Assembly (NCBI GenBank): GCA_965223405.1
Contig: CBDCWO010000006.1
Coordinates: forward strand, 4,836,001-4,900,000
DNA: 64,000 bases
Direction: 5' to 3'
Source: CBDCWO01 sp965223405
Lineage (GTDB): Bacteria > Bacteroidota > Bacteroidia > Chitinophagales > Saprospiraceae
Below the pieces are notes generated by a model, which saw nothing but the letters and a program-made list of their open reading frames with translations, searched no databases and was not told the origin of the DNA. The stretch's first letter is position 1, and every line of letters starts with the position of its first letter. Below are positions 37,267-46,342 of this stretch, piece by piece. Position numbers and translations under genes: made by a program.

Positions 37267-37866
37267 TTACTCCGTACGGACCCTTAATTCGGGATTTACA
37301 TTTCTTACATGCTCTAAAGCTCTTGGATCAATACGCTTGAAAGAGTCCGCCGGTTTTAGTGGGCGATTAAGATTATTAGGGTTGGTAGGAACCTTCAATT
37401 TTTCCCTGTTTTCATTAATCCAATCCCGGTGAATAATAATTTGATCGTTGACCTTATTTTCTTCTTCTGCCTTTTTGATCACTTTTTCTGCGTGATCCAA
37501 TCTGCCTAAAACCAGGTTTGCTTCTACCAATATTTCTGCTTGTTTAGGCGATCGTAAAGAGCTATCTGGCACAGCATTCAAGGCATTTTCTAATTCCAGC
37601 TGGAACTCAAAACTGTCAGGATTATTTAATACCTTTTGGGTCTTCATTTTAACAGTAAAAGTGTCTTTGCCTAATGTAATAAGTTCAATATTTGCAAAAC
37701 CTATCATGATTATTGGTACCAGAAAACCAAACCAATAAGTACTTTTTAGTTTATCCTTTATTAGCAACCAAATAAATCCAAAGATTAGGGTCAAAAACAA
37801 AACCACACCTAGAATCATAAGTACTGCTTCATAAGTCTGTATGGTAGAAAAGTATTCTTTGATCAT
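37267..37866 (-). CDS. Membrane protein with helical-repeat tail
   Basis: 199 aa. Two helices (about 14-36 and 45-62) are followed by a charged helical domain (SLRSPKQAEILVEANLVLGRLDHAEKVIKKAEEE) that looks like one or two TPR-like repeats. The C-terminal tail is Pro/Asn-rich (VPTNPNNLNRPLKPADSFKRIDP). No family recognised. Located between the astacin-like and DUF4062-like genes. Confidence 0.5.
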   Translation of the reverse strand: MIKEYFSTIQTYEAVLMILGVVLFLTLIFGFIWLLIKDKLKSTYWFGFLVPIIMIGFANIELITLGKDTFTVKMKTQKVLNNPDSFEFQLELENALNAVPDSSLRSPKQAEILVEANLVLGRLDHAEKVIKKAEEENKVNDQIIIHRDWINENREKLKVPTNPNNLNRPLKPADSFKRIDPRALEHVRNVNPELRVRTE

Positions 37867-38015
37867 ATTGAATTAATATTTATAGGAGGGATTTATAAGA
37901 TCTAACCAAATTCACCAAATCCGATCTTTACAGATATTCTTTTCCAATATCGGCATATAATAGTCTACGACAAGTTTAATGTTAAGGACTATTGTTGATT
38001 CATTATAAATTTTCT

Positions 38016-39077
38016 TCAATACACCATTATAGACGTATTCCCCTCTCCCCATCGATAATACAATCTCAACCGTATTAAATATTTCCGATCTTTTACCAGT
38101 TTAATCTTGATGTGGGAGTTAAGGCCCGTGCCACTATCATCATCTCCGGCAAGATATAACTCATTATTACCGTCCATTTCAAAAATGACCATAACCGTAT
38201 CCATTTGGCCAAATGTTCGAAAGTCAAAGTCTCCGGTCCACGGAGGGGAAAAAGTAAAATCGACCTGTTCTCCAGGATCTATATAGACCATTTCAGTTCG
38301 ATACAAGTCTAGTTCTATAATATTATCTTGATCGAGTGGAGGATAGAATTTCTTGGCCCATTCCCTGTCTTTTGCCGACAGACCGGGAGCTGGGAAAATA
38401 CCATCTGTTAATTCAGGAGGTGCCTGGATCCACCTTCCCGGCATCTGATACATCATCACAGAATCCTCATCCAATGAGGAACCCTCTATTTCATCAGCAC
38501 CTTTTTTATCCAGGACATTATGCCTAATAGTAGCATAATCCCAATTATTAGGGGGACCGCTTAAATCAGCAACTACTGCTTGTTCGTTCCAAACGATCCC
38601 GGCATTAGGATTCTGATGTTCATGGGGTAGACCTAACGAATGCCCAATCTCATGTAAGATGGTAGTCTCATCATTTCTGATGTCCCATCCAAAATTCATG
38701 GTCTTGATATGGGGTGGTTTGCCCCAGAGATCTCTACCCACGTAAGACCAGGAACCATCACCTTGTTCAAAGCCAATCCGAATCAAAGCATCCTCTGCTC
38801 TGTTTTTTTCTTCAAATGTCAACCCAATCCCCAAGTCCTTCCAGGTTTTAAATCCTGCTCTGACTGCATCTTTTTCAGCATTAGTACCGTCTATAAAATA
38901 GTAAGTCAAATTGGTGCCGTTGACCCATTTTTTAGCCATCACAATGATCATTCTCTCCACCGCCGGAAGATGACCAGGTCGAGGAGCTCTTTCTTCTAAA
39001 ATGGGCATTGAGCAATACCGTTGCTTTGATATTTTTTTGTTAGAGCCATTTTTCTTTTTGTATGTTTTTTGTGCCAT
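38016..39077 (-). CDS. Astacin-like (M12) zinc metallopeptidase
   Basis: 353 aa. The metzincin zinc motif HEIGHSLGLPHE (His142, Glu143, His146, His152) is followed by the astacin Glu and, about 55 residues on, the Met-turn SVMMY (206-210). The catalytic domain runs from about 45 to 245. The C-terminal ~100 residues (EMVYIDPGEQVDFTF...DDDSGTGLNSHIKIKL) resemble a PPC-type beta-sandwich. There is no signal peptide, and the basic N-terminus (AQKTYKKKNGSNKK) is unusual for an exported peptidase. It may act in the cytoplasm or be exported by a dedicated route. Confidence 0.8.
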   Translation of the reverse strand: MAQKTYKKKNGSNKKISKQRYCSMPILEERAPRPGHLPAVERMIIVMAKKWVNGTNLTYYFIDGTNAEKDAVRAGFKTWKDLGIGLTFEEKNRAEDALIRIGFEQGDGSWSYVGRDLWGKPPHIKTMNFGWDIRNDETTILHEIGHSLGLPHEHQNPNAGIVWNEQAVVADLSGPPNNWDYATIRHNVLDKKGADEIEGSSLDEDSVMMYQMPGRWIQAPPELTDGIFPAPGLSAKDREWAKKFYPPLDQDNIIELDLYRTEMVYIDPGEQVDFTFSPPWTGDFDFRTFGQMDTVMVIFEMDGNNELYLAGDDDSGTGLNSHIKIKLVKDRKYLIRLRLYYRWGEGNTSIMVY

Positions 39078-39133
39078 GATGTTTATTAAGATTTATAGTT
39101 AATCAGATAAATAGAAAATAGGGGTAAAGCCTT

Positions 39134-39967
39134 CTACACAACCCCCTCAATAATCTCATCCAAATTACTGTCCAGTGAATAGTTGGTCTCCAGCCAGGTG
39201 GTCGTGTCGGGATGATTTCTAAAATCATTTAGTGCTTCGGTTAAGGTTAGCTTGTAGCCTCCCTCGATATTCAGATTGGTTATGATATCATATATATTGT
39301 TCAGTAATCTTAAGGGGGACTTACTTTGCTCAAATTTCAAAAATGAGATTTTGCCGGTCTTTCGGAGCAAGGCTTTGTAGGTATTGGGATGGGTTATGTT
39401 TCCGGAAAGATTCAGGCGGGAGAGGATATCCTGAATTGCAGCTTTGGACTGAGGACCATAGATACCATCGATTTCTACCGGATTTTCGTAGATATAGGAT
39501 GAAATAAGTTGCATGTAAAGCACACTGGATCTTGAACCGACATTAAAGTCAACGGTCCTACTGTTGTCAATATGCCAGTGATCGCGATGATGCACATCGT
39601 AAAAATGGTTCAATACAATACCAAAATGCGCTCTTAAAAAGGATTCTATACCCAGATAAAGTTCGTAGTCCTGAAAGAAATGCTTGGTGATCAAATGGTA
39701 ATTATTCCAGAATAGGGCGTCAAGATCAAAGGCTTTTCCAAATTTGTGTTGACTTCCTTCCTTATTGACAAAAATTCCCGCACAGGTAATTAAATTCGGT
39801 TTACCCAGCGGGCATTCATCAAATAGTTCGTCAAAACAATCATTTAGTTGGTTCTTAAAATTAGAATCTACTTGAAAAGTAACCGGCCTCCCAATCGAAC
39901 CGTAAGGATGCTGAGATTCCCGTGCATAGTGAAGTGCTATTCCTGAAATGTTATTAATATTTTCCAT
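39134..39967 (-). CDS. M15/extensin-like carboxypeptidase with peptidoglycan-binding-like repeat
   Basis: 277 aa. SQHKFGKAFDLD (His74, Asp81) and HHRDHWHID (His130-x-His132) form the HxxxxxxD...HxH zinc site of M15/extensin-like D-Ala-D-Ala peptidases. Around residues 164-190, EIDGIYGPQSKAAIQDIL matches a PG_binding_1-type motif. No signal peptide is visible. It probably cleaves peptidoglycan stem peptides if exported, or acts as a toxin-like lytic enzyme. Starts 56 nt before the astacin-like gene on the same strand. Confidence 0.7.
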   Translation of the reverse strand: MENINNISGIALHYARESQHPYGSIGRPVTFQVDSNFKNQLNDCFDELFDECPLGKPNLITCAGIFVNKEGSQHKFGKAFDLDALFWNNYHLITKHFFQDYELYLGIESFLRAHFGIVLNHFYDVHHRDHWHIDNSRTVDFNVGSRSSVLYMQLISSYIYENPVEIDGIYGPQSKAAIQDILSRLNLSGNITHPNTYKALLRKTGKISFLKFEQSKSPLRLLNNIYDIITNLNIEGGYKLTLTEALNDFRNHPDTTTWLETNYSLDSNLDEIIEGVV

Positions 39968-40014
39968 TTCTCAATTTATATTTTGACAATCGGTAATTTC
40001 GAAGGGGCTAACCT

Positions 40015-40827
40015 TCAAGAATAAGCCAGCGCAGTCTTTGTCTTTCCCTCTACATCTACCCAAAGGGTCATGCCTTCCAATGCTTGATATAGGTTATATG
40101 CTCTGTAGGCAGCCTGCCCATTAAATTTTTCTTTTCCGTTTTCATCTTTGTACCGGAAGCTAAACTCTACTGCGATGGGCACATCTTCCGGACTTAAGTA
40201 CTCATACCAAGTTATTAATGCACATTCAGCACGAACTTCGGGGTTCTCATTAAGTAGGAGATGTGATCCGGTAATGACATATTCCTCTGCTGTAAAGTCG
40301 TTCACGATTCGGAACAATTTTCTTTTACTTAGTGCCTTCAAATCCTTTTTAGTTCCAGGGTACAACTTTCTGAGATCGCTCACACGTGTAAATGTAGTAT
40401 CGTCATTTACCTTTTTTGTTGTAGAATGACTGTAGAGACTCAAGAACGGGAGTTTAAGATCTTGCTCGAGTTTGGTCTTAGAGTTTTCATCTTCTGACAT
40501 GTCCCTATCCTGGGAGAAGTAGCGATCTTGATGCCTAAACTTTAAAGTTACTTCCCTTTCATCTTTATTCGTATTTACACGCTCACGAAACACGTAGTGA
40601 CTCTTCCTCAGTTCATGTTTGCGAGTGTCAAAAAACTTAATAGTTCTTTTTACTTTCAGGTTATCCAGGGATCCTTGTGGCTTGATAATGCTATTTTGAA
40701 TTTCTTTATTTGAAACTAAGGCATTCCAAAACAATTTAGCCTTGGTTATTAAATCCTCTTTCGATCCGTGGAAATGCTTTTTTTTAAGCATTACTTTATA
40801 TTCACGAGAAGTAACCTTTCGATTCAT
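40015..40827 (-). CDS. CYTH-like protein, long form
   Basis: 270 aa. IKFFDTRKHELRKSHYVFRERV followed by REVTLKFRHQDRY matches the central CYTH pattern (YYDT...L...lRiR...g...lTlK). The N-terminal ExExK strand is represented by REYKVMLKKKH. Later strands include KLFRIVNDF and PIAVEFSFRYKDENGKEKF. This suggests a triphosphate-binding tunnel fold; the reaction is unknown. It is the second gene after the NusG paralogue and 47 nt upstream of the M15-like gene. Confidence 0.55.
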   Translation of the reverse strand: MNRKVTSREYKVMLKKKHFHGSKEDLITKAKLFWNALVSNKEIQNSIIKPQGSLDNLKVKRTIKFFDTRKHELRKSHYVFRERVNTNKDEREVTLKFRHQDRYFSQDRDMSEDENSKTKLEQDLKLPFLSLYSHSTTKKVNDDTTFTRVSDLRKLYPGTKKDLKALSKRKLFRIVNDFTAEEYVITGSHLLLNENPEVRAECALITWYEYLSPEDVPIAVEFSFRYKDENGKEKFNGQAAYRAYNLYQALEGMTLWVDVEGKTKTALAYS

Positions 40828-40979
40828 TGTGAGTAGAAATAAGCTTAAGAATTTGGAAGATTTTAACCTGATAGGTGGAGATTGGATACGCTTCGCGCCA
40901 TTAATCCACAGGGGTAAATTATTCTAAGGTTGAATTACTAAGTTAAAAATAAATATATAAACTAAAAATATTTGGAGAC

Positions 40980-41531
40980 TTATTTAACAAGTTTACAAAT
41001 ATCGCGGTTGTTGAACTCCACGGCAAAAACCTGATTCATCGAATCAAGATTTAGGATTACTTTATATCCATTTACTTTTTTTGATACGGTACCGAACATA
41101 TTTCGAAATGGGCCTTTGATTATGCGTACTTTTTCTCCTATATTACTCTCATAGACAGGATATATGTCGAATTCATTGCGAATAATCTTCTCAAGTATCG
41201 TTATTTCCTTTTCTCTGATAATAGCCGGTTTCCCTTCCTTGGCGACAAATTTTACAAATCCTGGAAAACGATAAATCTCCGGAATCCGGGAAGCCGGAAT
41301 TTTTACGAATACATAGCTTGGAAGTAGGGGCGTCTCCACTGTTTTAATTCGATCACTCCATTTTCTTTTTTCTTTAACCAAAGGAAGAAAACAGGTATAA
41401 TTACTTTTTAGCAATGAATTATAAATCTTTTTTTCGCAGCGGGAACGGGTATAGATGGCATACCAATTCGACATAGGAGGTAGCCCAGAATAGTTAAAAT
41501 TGTCCGATTTTGTGGTTGTGGTTAATCTCAT
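40980..41531 (-). CDS. Specialised NusG paralogue (UpxY/LoaP-like antiterminator)
   Basis: 183 aa, or 164 aa from the internal ATG at 41474, where the NusG fold begins (WYAIYTRSRCEKKIYNSLLKSN). The NGN domain continues through CFLPLVKEKRKWSDRIKTVETPLLPSYVFVKI, and a KOW domain follows (GEKVRIIKGPFRNMFGTVSKKV). Paralogues of this kind in Bacteroidota sit first in long operons and let RNA polymerase read through internal terminators, as UpxY does for capsule loci. Here it is the first gene of an all-minus block reaching to 29868. No capsule genes follow, which makes the target operon unusual. Confidence 0.82.
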   Translation of the reverse strand: MRLTTTTKSDNFNYSGLPPMSNWYAIYTRSRCEKKIYNSLLKSNYTCFLPLVKEKRKWSDRIKTVETPLLPSYVFVKIPASRIPEIYRFPGFVKFVAKEGKPAIIREKEITILEKIIRNEFDIYPVYESNIGEKVRIIKGPFRNMFGTVSKKVNGYKVILNLDSMNQVFAVEFNNRDICKLVK

Positions 41532-42262
41532 AAATTCGTCGATTCGTGGTTAGTAATCAGTTCGTATGTTATTTATAGTACCTTAATGGGTAAAAAACGT
41601 TACCTCCAGAGTGCATTAAATCAATACCCTCGGTTATATCACGGTGTGCACTCAATATTCTGATTCCGCATTATTTGATCTTGAGAATTGGCCTATTCCC
41701 AGTTTTTCATCTCTTTTATGATTTGATTATCATGGATAGTTCAGACATCGTGGTGCGGTTAGTTCATCAACTTTATCATCAAGTTGAAAAGCCTATGATT
41801 CAAATTGAATTTATAATATTATAAGTCTCAGTCTATTGAGACATAAATACCTCTTCAATCGCTCTTTCCAAATATAGACTATTACAGTAAATATTATTTG
41901 ACCGTACATTGCAAATATTTGACTTTCCTGTTCATTTTATGACAAGTTACAGTAAAGGCAATTCAAAATATTGTAAAAATGCGTCAAAACATCTTAAGGG
42001 AGGTTCCTTTATTTCATCTTAACTCAGGTCGTAGAAAAGTTTAAATTATATATTGAGTTGAGGGTCTGGACCACAGAAGTTATGGAGATAGGTCTTCGCA
42101 TTTAGATAATAAGTTTCGTGAGAACCCCAGATCGGTTTCAAGGAGCGACAATCACTTTTTACATCTGGCATATTCCATAAATCACATAATGCCGGCCGGG
42201 ATTTTTTTTTCTATCCTTATTAGCTGTTTAAAAATGTTTCATTTCTGGTCATAATCGTCTGA
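41532..42262. other. Non-coding region upstream of the NusG-headed block
   Basis: 731 nt with no gene. A short inverted repeat GGTAA-N6-TTACC (41589-41604) lies about 60 nt upstream of the NusG paralogue. The promoter and any leader that the NusG paralogue recognises should be here, but I cannot define them. Confidence 0.35.
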
Positions 42263-42957
42263 AAGTTTTAGGAATTGAGTGAATTATGATCTGCAGCCCA
42301 ATAAATATGGGGATTGGGGTTTAAAACTTAAGAAATAAGTCGTTATGCGGCAGAAGTTCAGGTTGTTTATGGATATTGTTTTAGCTCCTGGGTAAATTTC
42401 ATTGCACACATCATTGAGAGAAAGATAAAAACATAGATTAATTCTATTTTTTTACAAAATTGGAGAAAGACATGGCACTTTTTGGCAATGGTACGTTTTA
42501 TCAATTGAAGTATAAGACAGGATATCCTGGCGACATAAATCTGTGATTTCACTTCCTTTTCACTGGTCCCAATGAAAGTTTTACTTGTAAACTTTGGGCA
42601 TTATTCATTTTAGCTCTGTATGCTTAAAATGCCGTTAAAAACAAAATAGTGTCTGAGCTAACCCTATTATTTATGGCAATTCCCCAAACCATAAGTTATC
42701 AACTTTGGCTAAATCTGAGACAGGAGCCATTACCGAGTTTTATTTTGTTTAGGAATTTTAGGTATTCGGAGCGTTAAAAAATGAATACAGCCCTTGTCGC
42801 CTACGCTCCATAGCCAGCTATGGCGACGGAGCGAATTTTTGGTCCTTTTGTTTCAAGACAAAAGGACAAAATAGGATACAATTAAAGTGAACAAAAGGCA
42901 ATAAATCATTTTATTTAACTATTCACTTGATTTCTAAAGTTTCGGACAGTTGTGATT
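42263..42957. repeat. Long direct repeat, copy 2
   Basis: Same orientation as 34567-35257. The matching blocks are 42263-42437 and 42595-42957, and both hairpins are conserved (the GTCCTTTTGT stem is at 42842-42867). The copies start 7.7 kb apart and bracket the six genes from the NusG paralogue to the 37267-37866 and 36049-37170 genes, plus the 2TM gene at 35354. Confidence 0.8.
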
Positions 42958-43489
42958 TCTGGGTTAAACAGCTTAGACTACGACTGAACTTCCTCTAGTT
43001 CCGCGGATGTCGTTCAATCTTTCCGGGTATCTTTTGCCTTCTTACTTTTTCGGATGAAAAAGTAACAAAAAATCTTGATTTTCATAAGGCAGCGTACGTT
43101 GCGTTAATCTTAGGAATCGCAGCATGACAATGGGATTACAATTCAACGTTCAGTGATGGAAGTCAAAAAAGAGGCTGGAATAAATGGAGTGGTTAATCAT
43201 TAGTTTCTTTGTCCGAGGATAATTTAACAATTCTGTGAATAGTTTTTGGCTAATTATTGCACTCCATTTATAAAGGCCACTTCTCGTTTATTTTGGATTA
43301 TCCAGATTTAGCATAGACTATTCTTTTGGATTGAGAGTAATGCTTTTTTGACTTCTTCAACGCTGCTGTATGAAAACAATTAGTGGTCGTCCGATGGTTA
43401 GGTTCTTTGCATTTAAATTATAGGTCCGTGGTAGAAACTTAAACGTTCGGTGTTCTACATGTAAGATTGCTTTTGATTGCTTGTAGCTA
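42958..43489. other. Non-coding region with a perfect 10-bp hairpin
   Basis: No gene. TTACTTTTTC-GGAT-GAAAAAGTAA (43042-43065) is a perfect hairpin similar in style to those in the long direct repeats. Nothing else is recognised. Confidence 0.4.
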
Positions 43490-43819
43490 ACGGTAGCTCA
43501 ACAATGGTCCAACCTTGAGTTTGCTTGCAGCCATTGTGTCATTAAAGTTGAACGATTGACTATCAATAGTTTAACGATGGTTTATCGATTGTTAAACCAT
43601 AACTCAACAATTGTTCAACAATTGTTAAACCTTAAGCTTACAGACAATGAGTCATTAAAGTTGAACGATTGACTATCAATAGTTTAACGATGGTTTATCG
43701 ATTGTTAAACCATAACTCAACAATTGTTCAACAATTGTTAAAACCTTAAGCTTACAGACAATGAGTCATTAAAGTTGAACAATAGTTTATCAATGGTTTA
43801 ACAGTAGTTTATCGATTGC
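43490..43819. repeat. 11-bp-periodic repeat array, left part
   Basis: Degenerate 11-mers with consensus TTnAACnATTG run head to tail, eight per block, separated by a 25-nt spacer containing GACAATGAGTCATTAAAG. Block starts recur every 113-114 nt (43538, 43651, 43765). Many 11-mers are near-palindromic (CAATTGTTnAACAATTG). Period 11 is not divisible by three, so it is not a coding repeat. The array is interrupted at 43819 by the IS21 element and resumes at 46343. Confidence 0.85.
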
Positions 43820-43892
43820 TGTAAATAGCAAATTTATAATCCCCAAATTTTCGCAATTGGTTTTCACCACCTGGGGATAAAATTTTTATTGG

Positions 43893-44639
43893 TTATTCAA
43901 ATATTGTTTTACGGTTTTCCATTCGGTAACTTTTTCCTTTTAGTTTAACTACTTCACAACGGTAAAGGAGTCTATCCAACATAGCGGTTGCCAACACTTC
44001 ATCGTCTAGAGTTTGAGCCCATTGCTTGGGTGATTTATTGGTAGTGATAATCACGGAAGCTTTTTCATGCAAATGATTAATGAGATTGAACAGTTCCACG
44101 GCCAGTGTTTTATTTACCGGAAAGAGCATAATATCGTCAATGGCTACCAAATGAGCTTTAAGCAATCTTCGGTATAAGTTCATGGCCGAGGGGGTTATAT
44201 TTTTGAGTTTAAGGATGGTCAATATATCATCCATGGTTTTAAAATAAGCTCGGTATCCAGCTCTGACGGCATCATGGATCAATCCGGCGGCTAAGTAGGT
44301 TTTACCCACTCCGGAAGGTCCCATCAGGATCAAGTTGAAGTTTTGTTCCAGCCATAACAATTCTCGAAGTTGGGATAATTGAGTTTTGTTCATTCCATTA
44401 TCAAATTGGTAGTCGTAGTAATCTAGTTGATGATGTTGGGGGAGTTTGGCCAACTTAAGTCTTCGTTCCAGGTCTCTAGCCTGGCGTTGGTGGACTTCTG
44501 TTTCCAGTAAGTTGGCGGTATAATCCAGATAGCCCGGTTTATTTAATTGGGCTTCATGGATAAAGGATTCCGGCGTGTTTTTTAACATCGTTAACCGGAG
44601 GGTTTGGGCGTAGGCTCGGATCTTTTCTATTTGTTCCAT
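43893..44639 (-). CDS. istB: IS21 helper ATPase IstB
   Basis: 248 aa, AAA+ ATPase that assists IstA in target selection. Walker A is GPSGVGKT (107-114) and Walker B is VAIDDIM near 166-172. ITTNKSPKQWAQTLDDEVLATAMLDRLLYRC carries the sensor and arginine regions typical of IstB. Full length. It starts 19 nt after istA. Confidence 0.94.
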   Translation of the reverse strand: MEQIEKIRAYAQTLRLTMLKNTPESFIHEAQLNKPGYLDYTANLLETEVHQRQARDLERRLKLAKLPQHHQLDYYDYQFDNGMNKTQLSQLRELLWLEQNFNLILMGPSGVGKTYLAAGLIHDAVRAGYRAYFKTMDDILTILKLKNITPSAMNLYRRLLKAHLVAIDDIMLFPVNKTLAVELFNLINHLHEKASVIITTNKSPKQWAQTLDDEVLATAMLDRLLYRCEVVKLKGKSYRMENRKTIFE

Positions 44640-44658
44640 TAGATGTATTTAATGACGG

Positions 44659-46242
44659 TTACATAATTGATTCATAGGTAGTAATATCACTTGTATCGGG
44701 TTGTAAATGAGCTTGGTCAGGTAATGGGTGGGGTGATGGACCAGGGGCGGTTGAACCCATTTTTTCACGGTGTACCTCTTCATTTTGATCTTCTTTTTGC
44801 TTTTCATACAGAGCGATTTGTTTTACCTGATTAGCGTTGTAGATGCCTAGCTGAGCACACAGTTCAATACTAGATTTTATATGTTCACCGCTCACCTGAT
44901 CTAACAATTTTATCAACACCCGCAGATGGTCATGATAATAGCGGGGTTTATCTTGATGCAGTTGTTTGAGATAACCACCACACTTGGGATCATGGTCCAG
45001 CCTGTTCAATACTTCTTTTTCTTTAGCTTTCAGTGAAAGAGACTTGTCCCGTAGATGATTATTATTCCGAATGGTCTTTCCCTTTAATAAACATATGGGG
45101 TGAATAGCAATTGTTTCTTTTCCATCTCCATGTCGGATGTGCAACTGATCATCTTGTTCCTGGAGCAATACCCGAGTTTCCCGATCTACATAAGTACCAG
45201 TGGGCACTGTATAAAAATTACCTCGATAGGCGATCGTATTGTCTTTCCTCACTTTATAGCTTTTTCCCCACCCATTTCCTGGTACAACATCGGTTTGGAC
45301 AAGCTTGATGGGCCTTAGGTGGCCTTTCTCTATTTCCCATTCCTGCTGGGGTATCTTTTGGGTAGTTCCATGTTTTTTGGCATTCGCCGTGCGATGTAAC
45401 CAACCTAAGCCTTTTTCATTGAGATCTTCTATACTTTCATAATAGCGACCTTTGAGGAAATTATGCTTTACATACTTGACTACGTTTTCTACCTTGCCCT
45501 TGGTTTGGGGATCACTTTTACGACAAAATACGGCCCGGTAGCCCTCCTGATCTACATACCTTTTAAAGGTAGTTGTCAACACCACATCCCCTAGATTTTC
45601 ATCTACTACAAATACCGAATCCTGATCATAGAGTACTTCTCTGGGTACCCCTTGGAAATGGTCAAATCCCTGTTGATGGGCATTTACCGCTTGATCACTA
45701 TCAAAGGGATGATCCTGAAAATAAACATACTTGTAACGAGAACGGCATAACACCATCGCTAAAAAATATACTTTCTGTCTGGCTCCTCTTTTCCTTCTCA
45801 TCCAATGCTCACCAAAATCCACTTGTGCCTGAAATCCATAATCCATCTCCGCTAGCTTCTCATAATCTCGTACCGGCTCTTTCTTTGGTTTTTTGATCCC
45901 ATGTTCTTTGCGTATACTCATCACAAAATTGTACACCGTCTTCGAATGTACTTTCGGTAAATTTTTATATCGCTCTTTTAACCGATCCTCCACCTGGGCT
46001 GCTGATAAATAGGGATGCTCCTCTAGCAAAACCTTTACATATCCATGATAAATACGTAACTTCTTGGGCAATCGCCTAACTTGCTGTATCCAATTCTCAA
46101 ACTCAGTTTCTTCCATCTTTAAATACTTACGTACTGTCCCTCTATCTATCCCTAATTCTTTTGATATCTGACTCTTATTTAATCCTTTTCTGGCCATTTC
46201 CTTGACTCGGTAATACATATACTTCTTCTCTTTTTGCTTCAC
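44659..46242 (-). CDS. istA: IS21 transposase IstA
   Basis: 527-aa DDE transposase. The N-terminal helix-turn-helix is GLNKSQISKELGIDRGTVRKYL (20-41). The rve catalytic core has Asp142 (QAQVDFGEHW), Asp206 or Asp208 (VLYDQDSVFV) and Glu252 (KGKVENVVKYVK). The C-terminal Mu-type beta-barrel (YRGNFYTVPTGTYVDRE) follows. Length is normal and the frame is intact, so the element may still be active. Confidence 0.94.
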   Translation of the reverse strand: MKQKEKKYMYYRVKEMARKGLNKSQISKELGIDRGTVRKYLKMEETEFENWIQQVRRLPKKLRIYHGYVKVLLEEHPYLSAAQVEDRLKERYKNLPKVHSKTVYNFVMSIRKEHGIKKPKKEPVRDYEKLAEMDYGFQAQVDFGEHWMRRKRGARQKVYFLAMVLCRSRYKYVYFQDHPFDSDQAVNAHQQGFDHFQGVPREVLYDQDSVFVVDENLGDVVLTTTFKRYVDQEGYRAVFCRKSDPQTKGKVENVVKYVKHNFLKGRYYESIEDLNEKGLGWLHRTANAKKHGTTQKIPQQEWEIEKGHLRPIKLVQTDVVPGNGWGKSYKVRKDNTIAYRGNFYTVPTGTYVDRETRVLLQEQDDQLHIRHGDGKETIAIHPICLLKGKTIRNNNHLRDKSLSLKAKEKEVLNRLDHDPKCGGYLKQLHQDKPRYYHDHLRVLIKLLDQVSGEHIKSSIELCAQLGIYNANQVKQIALYEKQKEDQNEEVHREKMGSTAPGPSPHPLPDQAHLQPDTSDITTYESIM

Positions 46243-46342
46243 TTTATATTCCTTTTTTTTGAAATATGAAGTGAATACTTTTATCCCTAAAAGTGGTGAT
46301 TTTTAGTTGCGAAAATTTGGGGATGTAAATTTGCTATTTACA

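Larger units (their letters stand above)
43820..46342 (-). mobile_element. IS21-family insertion sequence, complete
   Basis: 2523 bp from TG to CA. Terminal inverted repeats are at 43820-43856 and 46307-46342, both starting TGTAAATAGCAAATTTA and containing CCCCAAATTTTCGCAA, with about 90 percent match. The element is flanked by a 5-bp duplication ATTGC (43815-43819 and 46343-46347). It carries istA and istB, both apparently intact. The insertion splits the 11-bp repeat array. Confidence 0.93.

Noticed and set aside
41501..41510. TGTCCGATTT near the start of the NusG paralogue, resembling the GTCC operator half-site
   Set aside because: Single half-site with no partner 21 nt away and no -7 element at the right distance; likely chance.
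42367..42552. 61-aa minus frame upstream of the NusG paralogue
   Set aside because: Lies across a repeat block and unrelated filler; composition is not protein-like.
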